From positions 1,385,001-1,449,000 of the forward strand of contig CAMRHE010000055.1 in the NCBI GenBank assembly GCA_947044405.1: a stretch of DNA of 64,000 nucleotides. Direction: 5' to 3'. This DNA is from Leptodactylus fallax. Taxonomy: Eukaryota; Chordata; Amphibia; Anura; Leptodactylidae. Below, piece by piece: positions 46,881 to 57,484 of the stretch (position 1 is its first letter; each line of letters opens with the position of its first letter). Position numbers and translations under genes: made by a program. The notes under the pieces are model-generated. The model had not been told where the DNA came from. It searched no databases and was given only the letters and a program-made list of their open reading frames with translations.

Positions 46881-47179
46881 GAGGGAATCTGGGTTTTCAA
46901 TAACATAAGACAATAAAGCTTATACCTCTAACCCACTGCAATATGGTAAAAGTATCAAGAGCTTAGCAACTAATAAAAGGAACAGGTTTCCCAACTCCGT
47001 ATGTGAAAATTGCTACTGTACAAGGACACTTCATAAAAATGATAATGAGTTACTTACTGCTACTGTAATGCCACTTTCCTGCACTCCGGCAAACCTTCCG
47101 TCTTTAAGCCCCATTTACTCCAATGATTCTGTATCTTAAAAGCAGAGGACATGGAATTTTCTCAGCCTGGTTTTTAAAG

Positions 47180-47590
47180 GGTTAATCTAGAAGGATTGTT
47201 ATAACGCTACTAGTCATATATGTAAGAGATAAAGGGGGGAATAAAGTCAAATCGGTGTCAGAATCTCTGCTTGCTGTCAGGGAGTGAACACATCCGGAAG
47301 TTTTATGGCTCAGTGGGGGGAATTTATGGTAGAGGATGTTTTCATCGATATCTCTCCACTGTCAAAAGGGCAGGCCTTACAACTTAGAGTCATTACTGCG
47401 CTGTGAGGAACGCTCCCCCCTCCCACAATACTCTTCCATAGTCTTGTACTGTCAAGGGGGTTGTTCCTTACCACCTAGCGATGATCCTGAGCCATAAGGC
47501 CCGCCGTTCTAACAGTGGAGAGATATTGGTGCAGAAACTAAAGGCACTGATATCTCCGGCACTCGGGCGTGAAAGTTCCCCTTTAAGGCC
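47180..47590. mobile_element. Possible degraded TTAA element
   Basis: 'gggttaatctagaaggattg' start and 'gttcccctttaaggcc' end, with internal 'atatctctccactgtcaaaagg' pairing to 'ctaacagtggagagatattg' and 'tgtcagaatctctgcttgct'. The inner fold-back is clear; outer edges are approximate. Confidence 0.55.
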
Positions 47591-47610
47591 AGAGAGTTGT
47601 GTACTGGACT

Positions 47611-47880
47611 CAGGCCGGGGCCCCATGTTACAAAAACGCTGCGTTTTACAGTACCTGCAAAGTGGTTGGGATTCTGGCTAATCCCATTTACACATTGCAG
47701 AAAATAATCTGTAGTGAAAATGCAATTTCAAAAAGGCGTTTTCCGTATAGGTATAATGGAAGCAGAAAGTCCGCAGAGGAAAACTCTGCTGCGGAAAAAA
47801 ACACAATATGTTTCCACCACAGTCTTTTCTGTAGCGTTTTTTTTTTTTTGCAGCAATTCGCCTTAACCCTAAGGCCGGGG
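47611..47880. mobile_element. GGGGCCCCATGTTAC-type MITE
   Basis: 'aggccggggccccatgttac' start, 'ttgcagcaattcgccttaac' end; interior 'gataggtataatgg'-like and 'gaaagtccgcagaggaaaac' shared with 59222 and 60277. Confidence 0.7.
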
Positions 47881-48180
47881 CCCCACGTGGCGTAAAAGCC
47901 GTGGTGTTTTACAATCACTGCAAAGCGAATCCCATTCACAAATTGTGGAAAAATATGTGCGGCGGAAATGCTGCAATTTCCAAAACAGTTGTGTCACCAA
48001 AGAGGCGCGAAGCCTGCTGGGAGTAACACCGGATCGCAGGAGAGGTGAGTAACACTGTTTTGTATGTTCCCTCACCTCCCCTGGGCCTCTGATCATTATA
48101 CTCTGGGGTCTTTTCAGTCCCCAGAGCATAATGATAGCAGTGTTTGTGGATTTCGCTGGCCCACGGCCTTACTTACCGAT
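47871..48180. mobile_element. GGGGCCCCACGTGGC-type element, right side eroded
   Basis: 'aaggccggggccccacgtgg' left end directly follows the previous copy; 'tggcccacggccttactta' near 48160 may be its right end. Confidence 0.5.
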
Positions 48181-48289
48181 CCCCGCTCCTGCTCACAGTC
48201 TCCTCCGCAGAATGGGAAGCGCAGGTGGCCGTGAGCAGGAGCGGGGATTGATAAGTAAATAGGGCCCCCACTGCTACCCCAGAATTTAC

Positions 48290-48530
48290 ACCACTGACCT
48301 CCGTGGATCAGATGGTTGAAGTGGCTTTCACATCACATTCATCAGTCACCAGGCCTGATCGCAGCTCTGTCCCAAGTGAATAGGGCTGAGCTGCAATACC
48401 AAGCTCAGCTGCTGTATAATGTGCTGCGTAAGCACTGAAAAGGCTGCAGTGCTCACACAAACACTCCAGTCTCATCAAACAGCTGATCGGTCGGGGGCCC
48501 AGGTGTCAGACCCCTTGCTGATCTTTAGGC
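48290..48530. mobile_element. TTAA-type core family fragment
   Basis: Carries 'aagtgaatagggctgagctg', 'gtgctcacacaaacactcc' and 'ggcccaggtgtcagacccct', internal blocks of the family at 12193 and 30854. Confidence 0.55.
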
Positions 48531-48767
48531 TAAGGCCTCACGTTGCCAAAATGCAGCAGAAAAAAAAAACACAGCCCTTTAGAGTACCTGCAAAGTGAAT
48601 GAAATTCTGGCAAATCCAATGTACGTACTGCAGAAAAAGAAAAACACTGCAGAAATGCTTGTGTTTTCCCTATAGATTTAATAAGGGAAGAAAAACCACA
48701 GCGTTTCTGCTGCGTTTTTGGCAGCGTTTTTTAAGCTGCGTTCCGCAACGTGGGGCCTTGGCCTAAA
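48527..48767. mobile_element. AGGCCTCACGTTGCC fold-back MITE, 241 bp
   Basis: 'ggctaaggcctcacgttgcc' to 'cgcaacgtggggccttggcc' inverse termini, 'taatagggaagaaa'-like interior. Confidence 0.85.
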
Positions 48768-49732
48768 GAGCAGCCATACAGTGGACAAGGCTGCTTCATC
48801 CACTGCCTGTCCACTAGTAGCTGCTAGAACAGATGACCCCTCGGGGTCGGATCCTGACAGATCAAATACTGTATCCTACCATATCTACTATGTGATCCTC
48901 CATTCAGATCACGTTTTTTTACATCCAGCCCGCCTGATCTTTTTCTGATAGAGTTTAACTGCACCGCAAAGTGTACTGTGTGAATGCGACCTAAAGGGAG
49001 TGAAAGTATCATTATTTTTTTTTTCAATGCTTGGGTTTGGCTTCAGATGCTATATGCAATTTGAAGTGGTTTTTGATGCACTTTCTTATTTTTGTTTTAA
49101 CAGAGGGATATTTGGGGCACCCTCAGGGTTCAGGGCCTGGTCGTGACTGCTATCTCTGCACCCCCTACACCCACTTCTTGTTATTCTTAATCCACCGCTG
49201 GTTTTAGCTTCAGAAACTGCATGTGAAATCCTGGCCATGTAGACACTCCTCTATCTGTGTGCATTCAGTATACTCAGTATCCTGCCCCTCACATCTGCAG
49301 GTGTGACTGGGGGCAGATCAGTACTCAGCACCTGTGCAGACTCTCCATACACCACTGGGCCTGGCTACATCCAGCAGGACTCTTGTCCTTCACTTTGTGT
49401 CAGTAAGTACAGTCAATTTCTACTCATAATGTTAATGTACTTTTCAGTAAATTCCCTGCAGAAGTGCTTTATGGGAAGAGACTGCATGAATAAGATGTGC
49501 ACACAACATACTGTACCTACACCTTGGGGGGAATGTATCAAGAATATCTGAGGTAAAAAGTCGCTAAATATTGACTTGTAACATTTTGGCCTTATTGACA
49601 TGGAAATTTTACAACTTTTTGAGTGTTTTTTTTCATGACTCCACTTTTTAAAAGTGGGTGGGAAGATGGGCCTGGTTAGCCTATCAGGTGATGTACCAGA
49701 AGATTTATCAGACGCAACAGGACAGAGGTCTA

Positions 49733-49969
49733 AGGCTACATTCACATGGCTGTGGTGCAAAATGGCCACGATTAGGGAGCCCTCGTACATCACAGTGTAT
49801 GCAGGGGTCCGGGAAAAGAGACAAAAATAGAGCATGACCGTATATTGTCCATGGCAACGGACCGTAAAAAAATCAGTCAGCTGAATAGCAGCCATTCACA
49901 AACATGATATTAATGCGGCCTTGTGACGATAAAAAATATCCAATTGTTACTGTTGTGTGAATACGGGGT
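49733..49969. mobile_element. 'GGCTACATTCACATGGC' fold-back element
   Basis: 'taaggctacattcacatggc' left; 'actgttgtgtgaatacgggg' right; internal 'aaaatggccacgattaggga', 'gcatgaccgtatattgtcca'. Related to 53128 and 56225. Confidence 0.7.
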
Positions 49970-49970
49970 A

Positions 49971-50163
49971 AAGCTGAGGCCACACACTGTGGAAAAGGTG
50001 AATTTTTTTTGTTGTTGCAGATTTTGCTGCAGTTTTTTGAGCCAGAAGGGAGAAGTATAAGAACTTCCTATATATTTCTCATTCCCCTTTTGAGGCCTCT
50101 CTTGGCTTTGGCTCAAAAAACTGCAAAAAAAATATTTTCTGCAACGTGGGGCCTCAGCCTTAG
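49971..50163. mobile_element. GAGGCCACACACTGTGG fold-back MITE, 193 bp
   Basis: 'aagctgaggccacacactgt' to 'caacgtggggcctcagcctt'. The arms 'gcagttttttgagccagaag' and 'cttggctttggctcaaaaaa' pair; 'gggagaagtataagaacttc' is shared with 41433. Confidence 0.85.
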
Positions 50164-50301
50164 GCTGCATTCACATGGTGCACTTGGAATAAGGTTTTTA
50201 TGAGGTTTTTCTTGGTGTGGTCTTTGATTTTACATGTGAAATGTGTTTTACCTGGAAAATTAAAAACTGCACATACAGTTTTAACTTCTCCATGTGAATG
50301 C
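50163..50301. mobile_element. 'GGCTGCATTCACATGG' fold-back MITE, 139 bp
   Basis: 'taggctgcattcacatggtg' left and 'acttctccatgtgaatgc' right. It adjoins the previous MITE end to end. Confidence 0.75.
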
Positions 50302-50414
50302 TTCGCCTCTTTGTAACATCCGTTCTTGTATAACACATTTTTCATCCATTTTCCATCTTTTTAACATCAGTTTGTCAACTGTTTTTAGCAGTCCGTTAGA
50401 AAAAAAATGGATGA

Positions 50415-51205
50415 ACTTGGGGCACATTTATCAATGTGTTTGTGTCTGAATTTGGCGTGTGCTGCGCCTTTTTCGCCGTTACGTCGAATTTATGAAGTGT
50501 TGAAGTTCTGCGCCTTTTTTCTACGTGAGAATTCCCTATCCGCCATTTTGTGATTTTGGTGATAAAAGTAGGCGTGGCTGCCTAGGAGAACATGTGATCG
50601 CCGATTTATTATTTGTGCCTTAAAAAAAAGGCGCATAAATAGGTGTAAAATCATTCCACTCTGAGAGTCACGTACAAAACACTGCTACAGGACTACAGGA
50701 CACAACTGCACAAACATAAGACAACACAGAACTATGCGAAGTTAGCGGATGGAACATTTACATCAATTTTATAAATCATATTCAATTACTTGTGTCAAAT
50801 CCTAAAATGTATTGTCAGCTCAAGTGTATAACTGCATGGCTGCAGAGAAGAGTCATAGCTAGCGGGGGGCAGAGGCTGCGGCGGTCCTGCCCACACTCTT
50901 TTAAGAAATTCATTTTGGATTTGGTGGCCAAAATTTCTCAGAAAGAAAAATTAGGGGAGGAGCTTTCTGCATTGGATAAGCTGAATGGATTTGAAGCCAT
51001 CTTTGCAGATCCAGAGAAGTCTCTTGTTTCTGCTTCTTTACATAACTTTCTGTTCTGTGTCTGCGCCTTGTTTATTTTGTAGGACATGTGCATGGAATTT
51101 ATCAACAGCTTGCGCCTGATTAGTAAATCACGCCAGAAATTGAAAGGGCGCAACTGCGCAAAATTTCACTGAAAAGAGGCGAAATTGATAAATAACCCCC
51201 ATTGA
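50415..51205. mobile_element. 'GGGGCACATTTATCAA' nonautonomous element
   Basis: 'ggggcacatttatcaatgtg' at left; 'gcgaaattgataaataaccc' at right. Arms 'tggcgtgtgctgcgcctttt' and 'aaagggcgcaactgcgcaaa' are complementary in type. A 96-codon frame inside (50792-51082) matches nothing I know and is probably incidental. Confidence 0.65.
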
Positions 51206-51427
51206 CTTGTATTGAGTCCAGCCAGCCCTGAAAACAGCCAAAAATAGGACACGTCCTATTTTTTTAACGCACATTGTGCGGTTTGTTAAAAAACAAAAAA
51301 TTGGATGTGTGTACTTAACCGTTGACATAAATTCGCCTAAAAACAGACGTGTGATGGATGTAAAAAAAAAAAAAAAAAAAAAAATTATCCATCACACGTC
51401 CATTTTTCACACGTCATGTGAATGTAG

Positions 51428-51603
51428 CCTTAGGGTATGTTCACACGGTGCAGTTGGAGTGCATGAGGTTTTTGGTGCATTTCTTGATTTAACAATGAAA
51501 TCTGTTTGGCTTGAAAAACCTCAGGACAGAAACTGCATCAAAACTGCATGCAGCTTTTTTTTCAATACAATTTTGACCGCACCATGTGAACGCGCACTTA
51601 GAC
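51428..51603. mobile_element. 'GGGTATGTTCACACGGTGC' fold-back MITE
   Basis: 'ttagggtatgttcacacggt' + 'gcagttgg' left; 'gaccgcaccatgtgaacgcg' right. Preceded by a similar element 51195-51432 ending 'cacgtcatgtgaatgtagcc'. Confidence 0.75.
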
Positions 51604-51714
51604 TTCATTGTGCAACATTTGATATATTTGGAGCAAATTACAGCAATTCAGACTCCAGCAAAACTGACTGTAACAATTCCCTAATGGTAAATCTCCCCCA
51701 TTGGCTTCTATAGA

Positions 51715-52030
51715 ATGGCTGCGAGCAGCGGCGCTGTAACATCTGCTCCGGTCGGAGTTCGGTAATGTTCAGGCCGGCGCGGAGACAAGTGTTGAATAAC
51801 AGTTTAATGCTATCTTGCCATGTGGTAATTTTCCAGATAAATGGACAGTTGCTCCAATAGATACATTGCTGAAAGTCAATGATCCATATAATGCAGACAA
51901 TTACCGAGTATTTCCCTGCCTGGCTGGACTTGAAGGGAAGGTGTAGGCCATGAAACAATTGCCTTATAGGATACAGATGTACTGCCATAGATGGCGGCGA
52001 GATAACCGACCGCTAGTCCTGGCTCATTGT
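51715..52030. promoter_or_regulatory. Candidate conserved noncoding element
   Basis: Repeat-free block ('cgctgtaacatctgctccgg', 'gttgctccaatagatacatt', 'ataatgcagacaattaccga'). Opposing frames are open for about 100 codons but lack splice sites. Confidence 0.35.
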
Positions 52031-52406
52031 ACACCAGGAATTAGGAAAATCAGCAAAAATGTATATTTATATAGGACGTAATTGTAATCTACTTGTAAAA
52101 GTAATTATATATTTTTTTATGTTTTTTGTAGAATTTAAGCAACATTTTTTAATGTAATATTTTAGGCAATTTTATCTTTGTCAAAGATATTTTATTTAAA
52201 GGGAAAGCTGCTGAAATAGCAAAATAGGTAAAAATTAAATATAATACTAATATAAAAAATAAGTGATAATTCTGTAGCAGTATACAGTAGGTAACATCTA
52301 ATACTTTTGTAATGGAGGTCAATGAACAGGGATCTGGGAACTTGTAAGGGAATCCCTAATAAAGCTGGCCACACACTGAAGATTCTGGACAGCCATCGAT
52401 GATATA

Positions 52407-52590
52407 GACTAAGGCCCCATGTTACGGAAACGCAGTGTTTTTGGCTGGTGTAGAAAAAAAAAGTATACATTTAATAGGGGAAGACGGAAAATGCAGCAAT
52501 CATGCAATGAAAAATGCTGCGGAATAAAAAATCCAAGGTTTTTATTTTTCCTCTGCGTATTTTAGCTGCGTTTCGCTACATGGGGCCTCC
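52407..52590. mobile_element. AGGCCCCATGTTACGG fold-back MITE, 184 bp
   Basis: 'gactaaggccccatgttacg' to 'ttcgctacatggggcctcc'; typical short copy. Confidence 0.8.
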
Positions 52591-52631
52591 ATAAAAACTG
52601 TCCGCACCATTGTATGACATGACTGTGACTC

Positions 52632-53130
52632 TAAGACTAGGTTCACACGTAGCATCTGCCTCAGATTTGGGAGCAGATTCCGCCCCCAAATCCCTAGCAG
52701 ATTCCATTCCGATTATGCCTTCCTTTGTTTTCAATGGGAGGCAGAGATCACAACAGGATGCGGAAAAAATCAGCGTCCTGCTCGATCTTGTCGCAGATTA
52801 CCAGCCGATTCACCTGGGCCTAATTGGCAGAGGAAGGCCGCAACGGAATGCCAAAGCAGGGACATCGGCAATCCCGCGGCCAAATAAGGGGGCGGAAAAT
52901 GAAGAGGAATTTCTTTTTATTTTCCGCCATGTGAACCTAGCATAAGGATAAGTTCACATGGCAGAAAAGGAAGAGGAATTCCTCCTCCTTTTCCGCTGGC
53001 GTCTTCAGCTGTGGCTTCTTTTTTCAGCGTCCTGCTGCGATCTCTGCCTCCCATTCAAAACAGGGGAGGCAGATTTTGGGTGGAATCTGGCACGTATTTG
53101 GGGTGAATTCCTCCATGTAAACATACCCTA
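52632..53130. mobile_element. 'AGGTTCACACGTAGC' elements, two inverted copies
   Basis: 52632-52945 runs 'gactaggttcacacgtagca' to 'ccatgtgaacctagcataag'. 52946-53130 runs 'aagttcacatggcagaaaag' to 'ccatgtaaacataccctaag'. Both share 'atttgggagcagattccgcc' / 'ggaggcagattttgggtgga' in opposite orientation. Confidence 0.75.
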
Positions 53131-53416
53131 AGGCTACATTCACATGACAGTGAAAACTGGCTTTGTGACGTCTGTTTTTTTTCAATGTTCATCACACGGC
53201 AGCATTAATGTCAGTGAATGAGGGCTATTCTCATGTTGTCACGAACCGTCAAAATATAGGTCATGTCCTATTTTTGTTCGTTTTCATGGATCTCTCCATT
53301 CACTAAAATGTATGCGGAATCCATGAAAACTGGTGCCCCTCGGGTGCAAGATGGCTGTGAAAAATGGATGTTTTTCACGGCCATTTTGCACCTCGGCCTT
53401 GTGCATCTAGCCTAAG
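53128..53416. mobile_element. 'GGCTACATTCACATGAC' element
   Basis: 'taaggctacattcacatgac' left; 'tcggccttgtgcatctagcc' right; 'aaatggatgtttttcacggc' and 'tgtcctatttttgttcgttt' are shared with 49733, 51195 and 56225. Confidence 0.7.
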
Positions 53417-53419
53417 GAA

Positions 53420-54000
53420 AGATGTATGATGTATGTATGATGCAGCCAGACTTGACAGCTGGGAAATGGCGGTATCCTAATAATACTTGGACTTCATTTG
53501 GTGTCACCCCTCCCTCTGTCAGCCTACACAAAACATATGGGTGTTAGCCTTTATGTACAGTACATACTTATTATTCTGTTGTCAATGGATAGACACAAGT
53601 TGAAGAAATTGGCACTAAATCAGCTTGAAATGGAGTTGTCTTCTACTGTACCTTTTGGGGACTGTCAGAACTTTGGGCCACCAGGTACCCCTTGGTACAC
53701 AATACCAAAAAATCCACAGTCGATGGTGACAGAAAAACTCAAACATGGATGGGAATTATGACTCCATGTTGGGAATTTTGCAGTTTAGGCAAAATTTTTC
53801 AAAATTCACTCCTCTGTAATTGATACACTTGTTAATTCAAAATTTAAAAAAAAATAAAAAGTTAAAAAAAAATTACTGGTCCAAACTCTTGATTAGAATC
53901 TTCCCCAACCATATTACACGACCGCATATTGATGGCGACCAGAATGATTATTAAGAGGTTGACTTGTCGGCAGAATTGTCTGGCCACCGCCTGACCCAAA
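53420..54000. other. Unassigned intergenic sequence
   Basis: A plus-strand frame at 53498-53761 (87 codons) lacks a recognisable domain; nothing else is seen. Confidence 0.4.
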
Positions 54001-54009
54001 AACCTAGTT

Positions 54010-54420
54010 ATTCCGCATTCATATATTGTACAAAAATTGCCAAGCCTGACTTTTTTTTCTCTATTCCCAGGCCGAGTGTATGTTATTTCTATAACAAAAT
54101 GAATTAAATAGGGACGTCTAATTTGTGCTTAACACCAAAATGGTATTTTATCTCCAGACTGGGGAAAACTGTAAACTACATCGGAGCCTTCATCCGAGAC
54201 ATGAGATACGGCTTTGATAGCATACATCAGACTTGTGTGACTTTAGGTGAGTCTTTTATACCTAGTGTAGACCCTTCCCGTGTGTATTATCCCTCTGTTT
54301 AGGTTTCATTATGCTTCTGCTTTTAGCAATCGCGTTACAGACAAGTTACCGTTTCTGTAGACGGAAATGAAGGGGAATCATCGGCAAAGAGAGAGGCTAA
54401 TATTAGAGAGGCACACTGGG
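54010..54420 (+). promoter_or_regulatory. Candidate conserved element containing an exon-like segment (54158-54246)
   Basis: 'ttttatctccag' precedes 54158 and 'ctttag|gtgagt' follows 54246, so the 89-bp segment looks like an internal exon. One frame is open through it (LGKTVNYIGAFIRDMRYGFD then SIHQTCVTL). The pyrimidine tract is weak and I recognise no protein. It could be a conserved noncoding element, an exon of an unannotated transcript, or chance. Confidence 0.3.
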
Positions 54421-54429
54421 GAACCCTAT

Positions 54430-55470
54430 GTAAGAGGAACAAAAGTCCTGCTCTGAAATGTAGGAACTAATCCGCCCCCCAAAAATATAAAAACTATAAA
54501 GAAAGCATCTGCCTGCCATATTTTAGCTGATGTATGGTATGGGAAAAATGAATTTATTTACAGCTTTAGGGTCTGTAGTTTAGCTGATTTATTTATGGGA
54601 AATCTGGCACTTCCTACAAAGTAAACTTATTGTAACTTTTTTTATTTTCTTACATTGTATTGGTAATGTTTTGTACTAACCTATGGAGCAGTTTGAGGAG
54701 GGGTTTTATATGATTTGTCCTTTTTTTTTTTTTTTTTTGAGGGAGCCAAAAATTCCTTAATATTTTTTAATACACAAATTTATATAAGATATTTCATGTA
54801 AAATGAACTACAGAATTTTTGCCACTCTCTAACAAAATGGATAAATCATATAAAATGTGTGTGTGTATAGATAGATTTATTTGATATTTGTCCATTTTTT
54901 TTTTTTAGAGGGATCCAAAAATTTGTGGGTTTTTTTTATCATTATAAATACACAAATTTGTATAAGATATTGAATGTAAAATAAACTACAGAATTTTTGG
55001 CACCCTCTTAAAAAAAAATAAAAAACTGGACAAACATATAAAATAAAAATAAGCAATACATATAAGGATTGAAATACTTCCCAACAATATTAGGGAATTA
55101 TATTCAATAATTTTAATTCTTGCAAGAATTTTGTCTGTTTTTTTTGCCTGTATCATTTTAAAAATATACAGGCAAAATATTTTTGGCGTCTCTAAAAATA
55201 TTTGACCTTTGTCATTCAGAAAAGATTCAAAACTACTCATTGAGGACAAGCATTCATGTGTTTCAATACGTTGCTGTCGGTGGCGGATCTTCCCTGAGAA
55301 CAAACATATCAACATGCAACCCTTTATTACCCCAACAAGTAAGATGGTTAAGTCCCACCAAAATCCGTGGGCTTGGGCCACATTACTCTGCTGTAAAGTG
55401 TGTGCCCACTTTTACTGCCCAGTTTCTTACTCCAGTCTTAATACATTCCCCAACAGATGCACGACAAGCC
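54430..55470. other. AT-rich intergenic tract
   Basis: Repeated, diverged AT-rich blocks: 'cacaaatttatataagatat' + 'ttcatgtaaaatgaactaca' at 54774 and 'cacaaatttgtataagatat' + 'tgaatgtaaaataaactaca' at 54952 form a tandem duplication of about 180 bp (54720-55030). No gene. Confidence 0.55.
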
Positions 55471-55477
55471 AGAATTA

Positions 55478-56165
55478 TTAACCCCTTCCTGTCAAAGCCA
55501 TTTTTCGATTTTCCCTTTTTGACGCCCCGCCTTCCAAAAGCCATAACTTTTTTATTTTACCATTCACAGAGCTGTATAAGGGCTTAGTTTTTGCAGAACC
55601 AATTTTACTTTGTACTGGTATCATGTAATATTCTGTGTGATTTACTGGGGAGCTGGAAAAAAAAATCAGAATGGGGTGGAATTGGGAAAAAAATGTTGTA
55701 TGCGTGACTTTCTGATAAGCTTTGTTTTTACGGCGTTCACTGTGCAGCCAACATGATATATCACCTATATTCTGTGGGTCAGTACGATTACAGCGATACC
55801 AAGTTTATATAGTTTTTTTTTGTTTGTTTTTTTTTTTTACATTTTAACCCCTTAAAAAAAAAATAATCCAAAACTTTGCAAAAAAAAATAAAAATAAAAA
55901 TAAAAAAATCACCATATTCTGACACCCGTAACTTTTTTTTATATTTTCATATACGGGAATGCATGAATCGTCTTTTTTTATGGGGTCGGATGTACTTTTT
56001 ATTTAGAACTTTTTGGGAAATGTCCGTTACTTTAATTGTGTTTTATAAATTTTTTAATGGGAGGTAAAATGGCAAAAAAAAAAAAAAAAAAAAAAAAGGT
56101 GGCCCCCATATTTAAACGCCTAACTTCTGCCGTAATAGTATGGTGGATGTCAAGAAAGGGTTAAG
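55478..56165 (+). repeat. Dispersed repeat, copy B (paralogue of 14656-15260)
   Basis: Same order of blocks as copy A with better preservation: 'taaccccttcctgtcaaagc', 'cagaatggggtggaattggg', 'ggcgttcactgtgcagccaa', 'accaagtttatatagttttt', 'ttttaaccccttaaaaaaaa'. It ends in poly(A)-rich 'ggcaaaaaaaa' and 'tcaagaaagggtta'. Both copies lack coding capacity. Confidence 0.8.
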
Positions 56166-56224
56166 AGGTTCCTTCATCTTAATATTTGTTGTGCATGTTG
56201 GTGTGTCTGAATTCAAATCAGAAG

Positions 56225-56380
56225 TCAGGCTACGTTCACACAAACGTGCGTTTTTCACGGCCATCTTGCACCTGAGGGGCAGACGTTTTCACGGGTCCCT
56301 CGTACATTTCAGTGTAGGGAGGAATCCACGAACACAGACAAAAATATAACATGACTGTCAAAATATCGGTCATGGTGGTT
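56225..56380. mobile_element. 'GGCTACGTTCACACAAACG' element, right-truncated
   Basis: 'gtcaggctacgttcacacaa' left end and 'cacggccatcttgcacctga' interior match 53128-53416 in reverse; it stops near 'aatatcggtcatgg'. Confidence 0.6.
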
Positions 56381-56574
56381 TGGTTAGAATCCTCATATAG
56401 CTGGCCGCTTTACAGAAGGTTCCAGACCGAAGAAGGGACAATGACACAAATATACAGCGACACTGATATATCATACAGTGCCAGCATATACACAGCGTAT
56501 TACACACCATACTATACACAATGAGACGGAAAAAGCACAAGCAAATATAGAAATATAAAAAATGTGTAATATGT

Positions 56575-56750
56575 AATAATAACTTTATATAGCGCCAACA
56601 TATTCCACAGCACTTTACAAATCGGAGGGTACATGGACAGACAATATATGACATTACAATGTGACAAATCTTTAACGTATCAAACAATAGGAGTGAGGGC
56701 CCTGCTCGCAAGAGCTTACAATCTATGAGGGGGACACAAGAGGTCAGAGG
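56575..56750. repeat. 'atatagcgccaacatattcc' interspersed repeat, ~175 bp
   Basis: 'taactttatatagcgccaac', 'cacagcactttacaaatcgg', 'tgagggccctgctcgcaaga' and 'gcttacaatctatgaggggg' in order. This is a dispersed family that I recognise from frog sequence; the shorter copy at 8657 shares its start. Confidence 0.75.
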
Positions 56751-56945
56751 GCTTGTTTGCTACCATGGTCCAGCCATCTTTTAATAGAAAAGGTTGTGAA
56801 ACTGAAGGTGCCTGAGCTGTCACCAGCCGGTATCTGTGAATAAATATATACTAAGTGCAAGGAGTGCAGCGTAACATCTAGATGGAGAGGACAGGATCTG
56901 AGCAATAGAGGGGGAATTATAGATTAGGATAAGAAATGTTAGCTG

Positions 56946-57370
56946 ACACTAGGTTCACACTAGCGTTCGTGTTTCCGTTCTTCGGGTCCACTTGGTGACC
57001 CAAAAAACGGAAACCCAATCCGCTTAAAAAGGGGTTATCTGCGGAAAGCCGCAGACCCCATAGACTATTATGGGGTCCGCTGGGTTTCTGCCTGAAAAAT
57101 GTGGAGAGAAAAGTCCTGCTTGCATTCTTCAAGCAGAATGGGGGACAGAAACCCCCAACGGAGACCAAGTGCTAGTGTGAGCCTAGCCTAAGGCTAAGTT
57201 CGCATCTGCACCCAAAATCGGCAGAGAGACAAGTCCATACTGAAAGCGACGGACACCCGGCAGACCGTATTATAGTCTAGGGAGGTCTACCAGTGTCTGT
57301 GGGTAACCGCTGTTTTAGCGGTCCAGGTTTCTGTTCAGGTTCCCCAGTGCTGATGTGAACCTAGACTAAG
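56946..57370. mobile_element. Two adjacent 'AGGTTCACACTAGCG'-type elements
   Basis: 56946-57192: 'acactaggttcacactagcg' to 'tgctagtgtgagcctagcct', with 'gtttccgttcttcgggtcca' inside. 57193-57370: 'aaggctaagttcgcatctgc' to 'gctgatgtgaacctagacta', with 'acggacacccggcagaccgt'. Inverse termini in both. Confidence 0.8.
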
Positions 57371-57484
57371 TGTGCGGAGGTGTAGAACAATGTGGTCATG
57401 TGATAAGCCTGCCTAAACAGAAGGGATATTAGGGCATGTTTGAAGCGCTCATAGTTGGGTAATATAATATGTACTGCTAATGTA

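Noticed and set aside
50792..51082. 96-codon frame (…FKKFILDLVAKISQ…)
   Set aside because: Inside a nonautonomous fold-back element, no known domain and no splice sites; probably incidental, though a diverged transposon accessory protein cannot be excluded.
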